NCBI GenBank assembly: GCA_036924085.1
Contig: JAVGWX010000011.1
Span: 13,890,318 to 13,954,317, forward strand
Direction: 5' to 3'
Source: Ariolimax columbianus
Lineage: Eukaryota > Mollusca > Gastropoda > Stylommatophora > Arionidae
Length of the DNA stretch: 64,000 nucleotides
This document shows positions 1-10,544 of the stretch, piece by piece (positions within the stretch are counted from its first letter, which is position 1; the number at the start of each line of letters is the position of its first letter). Position numbers and translations under genes: made by a program. Below the pieces are notes generated by a model, which made no database searches, was not told the origin of the DNA, and saw nothing but the letters and a program-made list of their open reading frames with translations.

Positions 1-89
1 TTATATGTTACTTTATGAGGTGTTCAGAATCCACATACAAGATTGGTCCCTTGTACGTTGATTGTAGACCTGCTTATGATATGCTCTCG

Positions 90-300
90 CTGCAGGCTAG
101 TTATTATCCATTCTGGTCTAATGACCAAACCATTTGATTGTTTGGACATCAATGTAGGCATTAAATGGGTTTGTCCCCACTATCTGATCAGCCTGGTGTT
201 GCGGATTCGATCACGTATTGTCATTCATGTTGCACTTCTCACTTAGTGCAACTCACAAATCTGGATCTTACTTTTATGTGTTGCTAGTAAGGACAGTGAA
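90..300 (-). mobile_element. RTE-like non-LTR retrotransposon fragment (3' coding part)
   Basis: This stretch is a diverged relative of the better preserved fragment at 18190-18620 on the same strand. Shared landmarks in + strand text include the run TCAATGTAGGCATT and the order of the flanking words. The related copy encodes the WFG-type C-terminal region found after the reverse transcriptase of RTE-like elements. No intact reading frame remains, so this is a dead fragment. The assignment rests on similarity to the other copy rather than on its own protein. Confidence 0.5.
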
Positions 301-780
301 TAACTTTTGTAATACACGGTAGAGATAAACAGTGCATTTATCAGCCCCTTCTTAGTTGAAAAAAAAAAACACTCGAGGGTGTAAATCGGTACAAATTGAT
401 AGTGGACATTATTCCCCTTCTGAATTCTATGTGCGATCTCTCTGTGATTCTCAGTGAACATACTACATGCGTATTTGAACTCATTTACTTGATACATTTG
501 TCACTGCTGTGGGATCTTCTCTGCACTTGCTCTCTGTCTCTTCTATGTTAATCTTCACGTCATATTGGTTACACGCTGAACTGATATAGGTTGGGTGGCA
601 TTGTGGATCTTCTCCATCTAAGCAAAAGATTCAACAGTCAACTGAAATACTCCGGACATTCCCATAAGTGCTCCGTTTCTCTGCAAATAGCGAAGGGCGT
701 GGATACTGATGTTTCCTGTCATTAGTTGAGTGTATAGACTCCTGTCCTCTCATGTGGTCCACTCAGCTCGGTCCAAATCC
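301..780. other. No gene seen
   Basis: AT-rich unique-looking sequence between a retroelement fragment and a minisatellite. I see no exon with a convincing frame and splice sites, and no recognised repeat. Confidence 0.4.
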
Positions 781-1388
781 AACAGGTGGGGTCTGTAAGT
801 GTCAACATTCAACAGGTGGGGTCTGTAAGTGTCAACATTCAACAGGTGGGGTCTGTTAGTGTCAACATCCAACAGGTGGGGTCTGTTAGTGTCAACATCC
901 AACAGGTGGGGTCTGTTAGTGTCAACATCCAACAGGTGGGGTCTGTTAGTGTCAACATCCAAGAGGTGGGGTCTGTTAGTATCAACATCCAACAGGTGGG
1001 GTCTTTTAGTGTCAACATCCAACAGGTGGGGTCTGTTAGTGTCAACATCCAACAGGTGGGGTCTGTTATTGTCAACATCCAACAGGCGGGGTCTGTAAGT
1101 GTCAACATGAAACAGGCGGGGTCTGTTAGTGTCAACATTCAACAGGTGGGGTCTGTTAGTGTCAACATCCAACAGGCGGGGGTCTGTTAGTGTCAACATC
1201 CAACAGGCGGGGTCTGTTAGTGTCAACATCCAACAGCCGGGGTCTGTTAGTGTCAACATTCAACAGGCGGGGTCTGTTAGTGTCAACATCCAACAGGTGA
1301 GGTCAGTTAGTGTCAACATTCAACAGGCGGGGTCTGTTAGTGTCAACATCTAACAGGCGGGGTCTGTTAGTGTCAATATCTATATTTA
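781..1388. repeat. 30-bp minisatellite, about 20 copies
   Basis: About twenty copies of a 30-bp unit containing AACAGGTGGGGTCTGTTAGT lie head to tail, almost perfectly in register. One extra G near 1180 shifts the phase. Because 30 is divisible by three and the unit lacks stops in several frames, long repetitive reading frames appear on both strands (ten-residue peptide repeats). These are by-products of the array, not genes. Confidence 0.95.
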
Positions 1389-1474
1389 GTATGCGCATTA
1401 TGGGCTGCGAAGCCAGGATGTCAGCTCTTTCGTTGCCCTAACCCCCAACACAACTAGGACAGTTGTTTCATGCC

Positions 1475-1745
1475 CCACAATGAGTAATTTTATTTTTCTG
1501 TGCGCAATGAAAAAGAACGTTAAATGGCGGGTTGTCTTAGCTTTCCTCACATCCCGAGCGTGCTGATGAAGGTGGACCGGGGTCATCCAGGCGGTTGTGC
1601 TATGATTGGGTTAATCCGCGTATCGCTCTCTACTACGGGGATCACATCGATCCCTTACCTCGTTTGCCAAGCTGCCAAGGAAACAGCGCGTTTCCATGAA
1701 TGGCTGCATGGAAGCCGAGGTGAGGGTCTTGGCCAGTATATTTTG
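1475..1745 (-). mobile_element. D-family retroposon body
   Basis: One of about eight copies in the window of a roughly 330-bp interspersed repeat. In + strand text it carries CACATCCCGAGCGTG, a CTACTACGGGGATCAC-type block and a GCCTGACCCTGACTAACATG end. Better copies (35655-35965, 53765-54095, 55895-56265) end in (AAC)n when read the other way, so the sense strand here is minus. Its 5' end runs straight into the tandem array at 1746-2199. Confidence 0.7.
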
Positions 1746-2199
1746 CCTGACCCTGACTAACATGTCTAATCAGTAGATTTGCCTGATCCTGACTAACATG
1801 TCTAATCAGTATGTTTTGCCTGACCCCTAGTAACATGTCTTATCAGTATGTTTTGCCTGATCCTGACAAACATCAGTATGTTTTGCCTGACTCTGACTAA
1901 CATGAGTATGTTTTGCCTGACCCTGACAAACATCAGTAGGTATTGCCTGATCCTGACAAACATCAGTATGTTTTGCCTGACCCTGACAAACATCAGTAGG
2001 TATTGCCTGATCCTGACAAACATCAGTATGTTTTGCCTGATCCTGACTAACATCAGTATGTTTTGCCTGACCCTGACAAACATCAGTATGTTTTGCCTGA
2101 CCCTGACAAACATCAGTAGGTATTGCCTGATCCTGACAAATATCAGTATGTTTAACCTGACCCTGACTAACATCAGTATGTTTAACCTGACCAAACGTT
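1746..2199. repeat. Minisatellite grown from the D-family 5' end
   Basis: About fourteen copies of a roughly 30-36 bp unit containing TTTTGCCTGACCCTGAC. The unit is the terminal segment of the D retroposon next to it, with internal length variants (some units lack the CATGTCTAAT segment). The same unit is independently expanded beside other D copies at 28370-28670 and 60880-61425. Confidence 0.9.
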
Positions 2200-2330
2200 A
2201 GTCTTCCTTCCCCGTGCTATGCTTGGTTTCATCTGCGTGACGTTCACTACTGCGGGGATCACGTCGTTACACATCTCGTCACCCAGCCTTCCTTGAAAAC
2301 AGCCTGGAAGAGAGATAGTGCTCTGAGTCA
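2200..2330 (-). mobile_element. Partial second D-family copy
   Basis: Carries the central D-family words (TGCTATGCTTGGTTTCATCTG and a CGGGGATCACGTCG block) on the far side of the array. The array is thus bounded on both sides by D sequence, as expected if the array grew inside or between D copies. Confidence 0.6.
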
Positions 2331-3144
2331 GTAAATTATGGCGGTACGATCTAGCGTCTCAGTTCCCACATACCAGGACAGTATATCTACACTATCTCTT
2401 GGAGCTTTGAGGCCTGGCCACTACAACCGCTATCCACTCACGCATTAGTCAGCCATTCTGTACATTCCGCAGTAAGGATCGGCAGTCTACAATAAAAAAA
2501 AAAAAAAGGTCATAGATAGACATCTCAGAAATTAGGTCACATCTTCTGGTACTGTGGGTTATTGTCCTGTCTGCCCACACCGCTCAGCCAGAACCTGACC
2601 TCTCCCTCTAATAGATAAACAAGTCCAACCAGATATCTCACTACGTAGCACCGATCCATGGGGGGGGGGGGGGGGGGGGGACGACATCACTATCCCGAGT
2701 GTTATCATGTACCCGCTGGTTAACCCTCGAGCTCTGCTTTCCCGTTGCAGAGCTATCTACATTCCTTTCCTAGGGTTATGATGACTGCTCAGAAGTTCAG
2801 AACGTTGATGACGTTAAAAAACAAAACTTTTAAACTTTAAGCGGGGGCTCGGCTTCATTTGCCTCGTGTTTTTTCCCCATTTTAGCTCGGTCTCTCTTGA
2901 GAGATGGAGCACGAACTCCATAGCTCTAGCGATGAACACAGGGATGACGTTAGTAAGCAGCTAGTGGCCGAGTTTATAGGATACATGTCTACTGATCAAT
3001 GAGACACGGGTTCAGTGCCCTGATAAAACATGTTTCTTTTTTATATCGACGGTGAAATAAAAGCGTAGCCAAAGTACTGCAGAGACAAGCGACCTTTATT
3101 TCCCAGCCTTTTAAATCCTCATGGAAGTACTCTAATAGACGTCG
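2331..3144. other. No gene seen; poly-G run at 2660-2680
   Basis: No supported exon. A run of 21 consecutive G residues lies at 2660-2680. Homopolymers of this length are prone to sequencing error, and the G-rich strand could form quadruplexes. The rest looks like unique non-coding sequence. Confidence 0.4.
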
Positions 3145-3965
3145 TAAATTCTTCTTCTTCTTCTGTTTCTTCGACTTTTGATCCGACAGGATGCTTGTGA
3201 CGTTGTGTCGTGGTTTACATGAGGCTTCGAATATCTGCACCGTTCGAACTGACACATCCGAATTCAGCACGACATTTTTGCGACCAGGTTTGCTTAGCAC
3301 TTCGATACCTAATCTCTAAGCTACACTACACTAGTGCAGCCTGTCTCCAGGGTCGTCACGGAGCGTAGTCTTGATCAGCTCTGATTCACTGAACCTGCTG
3401 GTTGGATGCTGTCAGCTCTGATTCACTGAACCTACTGGTTGGCCGCTGTCAGCTCTGATTCACTGAACCTACTGGTTGGCCGCTGTCAGCTCTGATTCAC
3501 TGAACCGGCTGGTTGGCTGCTGTCAGCTCTGATTCACTGAACCTACTGGTTGGCTGCTGTCAGCTCTGATTCACTTAACCTGCTGGTTGACTGCTGTCAG
3601 CTCTGATTCACTGAACCTACTGGTTGGCTGCTGTCAGCTCTGATTCACTGAACCGGCTGGTTGGCTGCTGTCAGCTCTGATTCACTGAACCTGCTGGTTG
3701 GCTGCTGTCAGCTCTGATTCACTGAACCTTCTGGTTGGCCGCTGTCAGCTCTGATTCACTGAACCGGCTGGTTGGCTGCTGTCAGCTCTGATTCACTGAA
3801 CCTACTGGTTGGCTGCTGTCAGCTCTGATTCACTTAACCTGCTGGTTGACTGCTGTCAGCTCTGATTCACTGAACCTGGCGGTTGGCTGCTGTCAGCTCT
3901 GATTCACTGAACCTGCTGGTTGGCTGGTCTCAGCTCTTTCACTGCAGCGTCTTCGGCCTCTGGTA
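3145..3965 (-). mobile_element. S-family SINE copy with an internal minisatellite
   Basis: The left part (about 3145-3330) is a diverged minus-strand copy of the S family 3' half: a TTC run (GAA tail), the ATATCTGCACCGTTCGAAC block and the GACACATCCGAATTCAGCA core. The right part is a tandem array whose unit resembles the S head region (GTCAGCTCTG, TTCACTGAACC), and it closes with head-like sequence near 3950. The whole is best read as one S copy whose 5' half expanded. Confidence 0.6.
3355..3950. repeat. 37-bp minisatellite, about 16 copies
   Basis: A 37-bp unit containing GTCAGCTCTGATTCACTGAA followed by a CTGGTTGG segment is repeated about sixteen times with scattered substitutions. Near-identical words occur once in reverse-oriented S SINE heads, for example at 14290-14385, which points to the origin of the unit. 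Confidence 0.9.
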
Positions 3966-4097
3966 GGACAACCTACAGGTTTTCATTGGTGGTTATCAGG
4001 AATATGTATCAATGTATCTGATTTGAAGTTTGTGCATGTTATGATCGTTACATACGTGAACAGATGGTAGTTTTCTGATATAGTACGATCCTCAATA

Positions 4098-4460
4098 GTT
4101 TCTTCTGCTTCCTCTTCGTCGTTCGTTATCAAACTCCCACTACCAAGTATTGATAACGGCTTTGCAAGTATCAGAATGCAGTCTAAAGAACGGAATGCGC
4201 TGTGTCCTAGTTTATAGTTGGACTGCTATATCTGCACCTTTCGGTCCGACATATCCGACTTCAGCATGTCATTTTTGGGTACCGCGTTAGCCTTCCCTTC
4301 TCGATCGCTTCTCTTTAACCAGTCTGCCCAGTTACAGTCTGTTATCCAGATTGACCACGTGGGAAAAGCTATTGGCAGCTCTGGATTGCTGGCCCTAACG
4401 CTAACAGTCAGCTTTGAGACGATGACAGCGGCAGGCTTTGCACCTCTCAGCATCGTGTTC
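4098..4460 (-). mobile_element. S-family SINE, diverged full-length copy
   Basis: Read in reverse it follows the S family order: a head with CTCAGCATCGTG, a CAGCTCTGG block, the CAGTCTGCCCAG block, the conserved core TCCGACTTCAGCA next to CACCTTTCGGTCC, and a tail ending in the reverse of GAACGAACGA. No coding function is implied by the open frames across it. Confidence 0.7.
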
Positions 4461-4792
4461 CCCCACAACAGATTGAGACATAGCTTTCATATCTGACTAA
4501 AAATAACTAACTACCAACCTTCCACAACTGGTGGCTCTAATGGAATGTCCTCTGTACACCTGCTGCAAAGTTTACAATTTCAACAATTTGCAAAATCTAC
4601 AATTATCAGAACCTTTTAACGTCTTTCTATTTTCTGTCTCTATGTGGAGCATGAATTGATTATGAACTTTGGCACAATATGCGTTCCGTTATTGAGTCGG
4701 CCTTGGAATGTGACGTTTCAAATGGATTTTCCCGATGAGTCAGACGGCCTATCTAAAGTAGGTCATGTCTGAATGGACCCTTCACCTTTATG

Positions 4793-4945
4793 GATTGTGA
4801 GCTTGGTTCACATATCCAACGTATCGGGTTCGAATCACGCTGTGCTCAGTTTGCCAGACCAGGAATGTGGTGGAATTTTGCATGGCAATTACCGCTTCTT
4901 CCACGACCAGCAGTAAACTGGTAGCCGACGAAGTCAGGGTTTCAT
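4793..4945 (+). mobile_element. C-family tRNA-like SINE fragment
   Basis: Contains a strong RNA polymerase III B-box-like sequence, GGGTTCGAATCACG. About 100 bp later comes a degraded form of the family's end motif (AAACTGGTAGCCGACGAAGTC, compare AGCTGTAAATGGGTACTTGAC at 25015-25040). It is followed at once by the pyrimidine-rich array. Confidence 0.55.
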
Positions 4946-4949
4946 CACC

Positions 4950-5351
4950 CTCTTTTTCATCCGACCTCTTTTTCATCCCACCTCTTTTTCATCTCCCTTT
5001 TCATCCCCCTCTTTTTCATCCGACCACTTTTTCATCCCACCTCTTTTTCATCTCCCTTTTCATCACCCTCTTTTTCATCCGACCTCTTTTTCATCCCACC
5101 TCTTTTTCATCTCCCTTTTCATCCCCCTCTTTTTCATCCGACCACTTTTTCATCCGACCACTTTTTCATCCGACCTCTTTTTCATCCGACCTCTTTTTCA
5201 TTCCACCTCTTTTTCATCCGACCTCTTTTTCATCTCCCTTTTCATCCCCCTCTTTTTCATCCCACCTCTTTTTCATCCACATCTGTACCTTCCCTATCTG
5301 TTTCATCCCCCTCTTTTTTATTCCTCTCTGTTTTACCCCCCCCCCCCCCCC
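4950..5351. repeat. Pyrimidine-rich minisatellite (CTCTTTTTCATC type)
   Basis: About 20 imperfect copies of a 16-18 bp unit based on CCTCTTTTTCATCCGAC or CCCAC, ending in a run of about 16 C at 5336-5351. The strand is nearly pure pyrimidine in places, so triplex or slipped structures are plausible. Confidence 0.9.
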
Positions 5352-5869
5352 TCTTTCAGTTTCACCTTCACCCCGCCCCCCTTTCTGTTTCATTCCCTGT
5401 TGCCCTGCCGTTTCAAACACCACCCCTCCTCTACTTGTATAAATGCACCATCTCTATCAGGATGTAAGAGACGAAACCATTTGAACAATAAAGAAAGGAA
5501 AAGTTGTTGGGTCGACATTGCGGGGGGAGGAGACTGGGAGAGATTGGGAAATGAGTGGAAGGAAAAGTCTGTGGACTAAATGGATCCACCAATTAGCAGA
5601 TTGGTAGGGTGTGTCCAAACAACATGGAATGTTGGGGCTGTGGAAGGGAGATAACAGAACAGGGATTTATTCATAAGGGCAGATAAAGACATTGATTTGT
5701 TCATAACGGGCGAGTAGGGTATTATCACATGGTAAGACTATGTTATGTTTTTTTTGTGTGTTGTTTTTAAACTACATCTCTGCACAGCATGGCAAAGGTA
5801 ATTGCTATATTGTGAAGAAATATCTCTGCACTCCGTGTGATCCATAGGTGACCGGTCTTTTAAAGTTGG
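5352..5869. other. No gene seen
   Basis: Unique-looking sequence without a supported exon or recognised repeat. Confidence 0.35.
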
Positions 5870-6115
5870 TAACAAGGTGGGGGCCGCAGATGCAACACAG
5901 TGAATGAGCTGACAGCAGTCATAGACTCATAGCCAGCTGCTTTTGTCAGGGTTAGGGAAGCAGAGCTGACGGATACCCTATCCTGCCTCCGAGCTCTACT
6001 AGTGTTTGTATTTCTAAGAGAATAACGGTCACAGTACTCAAATAAGGCAGCTGAAATCTAATGTGTTAGACCGAAAGGCGCAGATATCACAGCCTCGCTG
6101 TATAAACTATAGTCA
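5870..6115 (+). mobile_element. S-family SINE, old truncated copy
   Basis: Has the S head (GAATGAGCTGACAGCAGTC, then CAGAGCTGAC) and the conserved core as GTGTTAGACCGAAAGGCGCA followed by GATATCACAG. The tail part is missing. The substitution level is high compared with the copies at 24343 and 59112. Confidence 0.65.
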
Positions 6116-6254
6116 CGTCTACGGGGGAAGTATATGTGATTGTTTGAGTTCGAAGATGTAGAAATCAAAATGGCCTTAGGTTTAATTATAATCACCAGGC
6201 AATGGTGGCACAACCCATGGACACTGTTTTTGGATCTCTAATTTCGCTGATGGT

Positions 6255-6572
6255 TCACACACCTACCATCTGCTCCTAACCTACCTACCATCTGCTCCTA
6301 TTCTACCTACCATCTGCTCCTAACCTATCTACCATCTGCTCCTAACCTGCCTACCATCTGCTCCTAACCTGCCTACCATCTGCTCCTAACCTACCTACCA
6401 TCTGCTCCTATTCTACCTACCATCTGCTCCTAACCTGCCTACCATCTGCTCCTAACCTACCTACCATCTGCTCCTAACCTACCTACCATCTGCTCCTAAC
6501 CTACCTACCATCTGCGCCTATTCTACCTACCATCTGCTCCTAACCTACCTACCACCTGCACCTATCCTAGTT
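6255..6572. repeat. 22-bp minisatellite, about 14 copies
   Basis: Unit CTACCTACCATCTGCTCCTA plus AC, in about fourteen copies. A variant with TTC in place of AAC recurs at intervals, which suggests blocks of units were copied together. Confidence 0.95.
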
Positions 6573-6599
6573 TCAAGAAGTATTCTGGAACACAAGAAT

Positions 6600-7030
6600 A
6601 AATGATAAGCTGTAAATTGGTACTTGTCTGAAATCGAAAAGTGTGAAGCACTTACTCCAGAACCATATCTACGGGGCCAGACCAGGGCCAAGAAGGTTCC
6701 AAGGGTAGCAGAGACAAGGGATCAATTGACAACAGAACAAATAGTCCTCGTTCTACGTGAGCTCAAGCAGTATCCTAGCAACTCCTGGACATGTCTGTGC
6801 GCTGATGGATCGGCCACGTAGAGCCAACAATGGAGACGGGGGGAACTACGGAACTACCCAACGGCGACAGAAACAACTACTCCGTACGAGTAGGAGAGAC
6901 CTGTGCCAATTTCAGAGCTGAAGCAACAGCTGTACATTTAGCAACTCTTTATCAGCCAAAACACAACCACACAGAAAACAGTCATTCTAACAGACTCCAG
7001 GACCTACTCTAAGCCATCTCAAGCCACACA
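6600..7030 (+). mobile_element. Non-LTR retrotransposon RNase H fragment, degenerate
   Basis: Three blocks of an RNase HI domain survive in different frames: WTCLCADGSAT (first catalytic Asp region, usually YTDGS), ANFRAEATAVHLATLYQ (catalytic Glu region) and VILTDSRT (third catalytic Asp region). Frameshifts and a stop after the first block show that it is dead. It belongs to the RNase H-bearing non-LTR class, as do the elements at 10665 and 50024, but is in the opposite orientation and clearly diverged from them. Confidence 0.65.
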
Positions 7031-7733
7031 CAAGATAGGCTCTCACACGAAATAAAAACATCCATGTCATAGTTTATTGTGTATTTATCGCCAGCATGAT
7101 CCTATCTTCTAGCGAAAACTTGGACAATCTATACCTAACAATAGCATACGCCTTCCAGCTACACTCTTGCTATCCATCCTTGGCGTTCTATATCCGGACA
7201 AAGTGACAAACGCAGAGGTACATTCTCAGACTGGTCTCCAAACGTTGTAGAATCTCTCCGGGCAGCAAAGACCGCGATGGCTTTGTTACGCTCGCCGTGT
7301 GGAAGACGGTGACATCCTCAAAGATACTCCATATGGAGGACAGTCCGCAAAAGAAGAGTCAACCGACCACAACTGCAAAGATGCGTGTAAGCGTGGCACG
7401 AATGTACTGGTATGGATCTGGCATAATGAGAATACGAAGCGGTAGTTCGATCCAAATGGAGATGTAACTTAAACAGCCACCTTAGCCAATGCGAAAAGAA
7501 GCTCTTTGTAGAACGGAGAAGTGACAAAAAAAAAACAAAAAAAAACAATGACGCAAGAAAAATGAAAACCAAAATATTCAGTTGATTTACACAAAGGCTC
7601 ATTAGCATGATGCAGATGGCTACTACTACAAGGGGAAACCATCATATATATTTATTTAAAGTGAAATTCCAAACATAGTTATCTACCTTGTGTTTCGAAT
7701 TGAACATAACGATTTGCTTTCGTCCTTTTACAG
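7031..7733. other. Sequence upstream of calponin exon; possible retroelement remains
   Basis: About 7031-7330 may continue the retroelement upstream, but I cannot read a reliable protein. 7340-7720 looks like intron or promoter sequence. It ends in a pyrimidine-rich tract and CAG acceptor immediately before 7734. Confidence 0.35.
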
Positions 7734-7870
7734 ATGGCTGAAAAATGGAACCCGGAACGGGCACAGATTGCCATTTCCTGGGTGGGGCAGCGGATAGCGG
7801 AAGAGTTAACTACAGATGGATCCATGAAGGATGTTCATTCAATTCTAAAGGATGGTACTCGTTTGGCAAA
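7734..7870 (+). CDS. TAGLN-like: Calponin/transgelin-like protein, first recognised coding exon
   Basis: Encodes the start of a calponin-homology (CH) domain, reading MAEKWNPERAQIAISWV and ending ILKDGTRLAK. Family members bind actin and regulate contraction or the cytoskeleton. The exon follows a TTTTACAG acceptor and ends at an AA|GTAAGG donor in phase 2; the next exon supplies the last base of Lys46. ATG is the first codon after the acceptor. Either this is the true start behind a non-coding first exon, or Met is internal and an upstream exon carries the usual 15-20 N-terminal residues. The second reading is slightly favoured because the 178-residue product is a little short for the family (about 190-200). 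I could not find that exon upstream. Confidence 0.85.
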
Positions 7871-7945
7871 GTAAGGAACAAACATACGTTGTTAGTGGTC
7901 ATTCATTCTTCTAACTGGCTTGTTCATAAAATGATCTTGATATTT

Positions 7946-8464
7946 AGGATCAAGATGCAGAGCAGCAAATGAGCTGCAGTGGTCAGCGACCCATAGCTGA
8001 CTGCTAGCGTCAGGGCCAGCGAACCATAGCTGCCAAGATCCTTCTACACCTCCATGCGGTGATCCTTGATAACAGGCTGCAGCAGGGCAGACTGGCTAAA
8101 GAGAAGTGATCGAAGAGGGAATGCTAATCCGGTACTAAAAAAATGCTTGCTGAAGTCGGATGTGTTGGACCGAAAGGTGCAAATATCGCAGTCAAGCTGT
8201 AAACTACGACACAATGCATTCTGTTCTCTGGACTACATTCTCCTACTTAAACCCGTTCAGTGGTTGGTAGCGGGAGATTGAGAACGAACGAAGCCAAGCC
8301 AAGCCAAGCCATGCAAATAATAATAATAGGTGTTATCCACCAATGCATTGGCCAGACTTATGACACAACGCATTCCACTCTCTGGTCTACATTCTGCTAC
8401 TTAAGCCCTTTCAGGGTTTGGTAGTGAAAGATTGAGAACGAACGAAGTAGAAGAAGAAGAAGAA
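7946..8464 (+). mobile_element. Composite (dimeric) S-family SINE insertion with target-site duplication
   Basis: A full S copy (about 7948-8305) is followed by a short linker and then a second partial copy holding only the 3' third (about 8335-8464, from GACACAACGCATTCC to a (GAA)n tail). The 13-bp word GATCTTGATATTT occurs at 7933-7945 and again at 8465-8477, so one target-site duplication encloses both. It sits about 75 bp inside calponin intron 1. Confidence 0.75.
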
Positions 8465-8520
8465 GATCTTGATATTTGTCTTTTGTCCGACTTGATCCAA
8501 ACCATATTTTATTATTTTTG

Positions 8521-8998
8521 TTTTTTGTGATATCTTTCTGTTAATGACAATTGATCATAAGATTATTTTGATATTTTGTGTGTGATATCTTTCTGCTAAT
8601 CCCAATTAATCATAACATTATTTTAAAATTTTTGATTTCTTGTGATATCTTTCTGCTAATCCCAATTAATCATAACATTATTTTAAAATTTTTGATTTCT
8701 TGTGATATCTTTCTGTTAATGACAATTGATCATAAGATTATTTTGTCATTTTTTCTTGTGATATCTTTCTGTTAATGACAATTGATCATAAGATTATTTT
8801 GTCATTTTTTCTTGTGATATCTTTCTGTTAATGACAATTGATCATAAGATTATTTTGTCATTTTTTCTTGTGATATCTTTCTGTTAATGACAATTGATCA
8901 TAACATTATTTTGATATATTTGTTTTCTTGTGATATCTTTCTGTTAATGACAATTGATCATAAGATTATTTTGTCATTTTTTTCTTGTAATATTTTTT
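8521..8998. repeat. AT-rich minisatellite, about 8 copies of 56-63 bp
   Basis: The unit contains TGATATCTTTCTGTTAATGA, then a CAATTGATCATAAGATTATT segment and a T-rich end. Two adjacent units share the variant TGCTAATCCCAATTAATCAT, showing local duplication. It lies in calponin intron 1. Confidence 0.9.
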
Positions 8999-9039
8999 AG
9001 TTATACAACTCGTTCTTAAAAATTGATGAAGCGCAAAAT

Positions 9040-9625
9040 CTTATCTGAGACACAATATTGACAATAATGTAGAAAAAAATCTTGGATGTTAGACCAATCC
9101 GCTTTCATATTTCTTTGCTGAATATGGAAATCAGCAGGATTTGCAGAGGAACAGGCAGGTTTTCGAACCAGAAGAGCAGATCTTCAATCTACGAATACTG
9201 AATGAGAATTATCTGGAACACCAACAACCCTTTTGCCATGTGTTTATTTACTCTAAAAAGGCGTTTGATAGAGTCTGGCATGATGCTATATGGATGGACA
9301 ACAATGAAGATATACAACATCAACGGCATACAACATCAACGGCAACATTGTGAGAGTTATCGAGAATCTGTATGTTGCAAGAGCAGTCTTTTTGGATGGA
9401 AAATAGGTGAATGGTTCTGCATATCCATCGGCGTAAGACAAGGTTGTATACTCTCCCCAACACTCTTCAATAAATTCCTAGAAAGAATTATGATTGATGC
9501 CCTTGAAGATCATGTTGACACCGCAAGGATAGGAGATAATTACCCACTTACTCTTAGCGGATGATATTGACGGGCAGGCGGGGATGGAGAAAGAACTTCA
9601 GGAATTAATCCAAAGACTGGATGTA
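9040..9625 (+). mobile_element. Non-LTR reverse transcriptase fragment, degenerate
   Basis: Pieces of a reverse transcriptase are readable: FIYSKKAFDRVWH (palm block with the first Asp region degraded), ISIGVRQGCILSPTLFN (block 4) and LADDID (the catalytic ADD block, at about 9556-9575), then MEKELQELIQRLDVSS. Frameshifts separate the blocks. It is cut at about 9625 by a mariner relic. The leader at 9045-9135 resembles 10076-10170, so the region carries a local duplication around the mariner. Confidence 0.7.
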
Positions 9626-10068
9626 AGTTCCGGCCACTGTCCACCCAAATTGCTGCATCAATTTTGGCGAAGGTATCTTCTGACGCAACAATATGCGCCT
9701 GACCTGGTCTCAGAAAATCTTTCTTTACTTACGGGCTTCTTTAAAACTCGTTGTCCAGTTCTTCATTGTTGTCTTCGACACACTTTAGTCACCATACACT
9801 GCCTGCATTCTGCGATGAATGCCAACTGGTCGACATCCTTCAGCTGTTAGAAAACGAATAACCACTCGCTGATCAACTCTGGACGGATTCTGTATCACAC
9901 CCATCATGTTGCAGCGGTCTGCTTAAGAAACTATGAGTCGAAGGATAATGAAATTTTGCAAACTTGACGGTTGGTATGTGCTGCTTACATCAGAAGTGAC
10001 GTCATCATGCACATCGTAGGTATGTTCACTTGTTGCAGTTAGGTCCAGTTTCATTTGAACACGCCTCG
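9626..10068 (-). mobile_element. Mariner-type DNA transposon relic, 5' half
   Basis: On the minus strand it begins with a mariner-like terminal inverted repeat, CGAGGCGTGTTCAAATGAAA, next to a TA target dinucleotide (10069-10070). It then encodes the N-terminal helix-turn-helix part of a transposase (MMGVIQNPSRVDQRVVIRF, TAEGCRPVGIHRRMQAVYGD). A stop follows and the catalytic part is absent. It is related to 22800-23073 and 25208-26004. Confidence 0.8.
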
Positions 10069-10544
10069 TAATATTGACAATGAGGGAGAAACAATCTTGG
10101 ATGTTATCCCCAGCATTGTCACAACCAATTTGCTTTCAATTTTATTTGCTGAATATGGAACTCATCAGGATTAGACATAGAAAATAAGAATATGATGTTT
10201 AACACAAAAGTAAAGTTGGAACCTGCTATATGCCTTGGACACAGGGCATGTGATGAGTATCACATGCGATTTGCAGACTGTGTTGTTGACAATGTTGTTA
10301 TTGAGTACTTTATGTTTAATGATCAAAGGAAATTGCAAGCACGATCTATCAGAGAAAATTTTGAAACTACCGAAACAGCAGGAAATTAAGGGAGAGAAAT
10401 TAGAGATGGATTGTAAACACACTCTAAGAAAAGCGCTGGACAGTATAACCAAAGTTATACAAACATTTGCTTGATTGGAACCGATAGAGAAAGAGACAAG
10501 CAAGGAGACCAAAAGACACCTGACGAAGAATGCTGGAAAAACTT
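10069..10544. other. No gene recognised
   Basis: The first 100 bp resemble 9045-9135. The remainder has a 65-codon open frame with no recognisable domain. Confidence 0.35.

Noticed and set aside
750..1353. Long repetitive open frames on both strands (ten-residue repeats)
   Set aside because: They follow from a stop-free 30-bp tandem unit; the same array is open on both strands and has no start, splice or flanking domain context.
781..1388. CRISPR-like regular repeats
   Set aside because: Units are contiguous with no unique spacers, the DNA is clearly eukaryotic, and no cas genes exist.
4867..5442. 191-codon Phe/Ser/Pro-rich frame
   Set aside because: Translation of a pyrimidine-rich minisatellite and a poly-C run.
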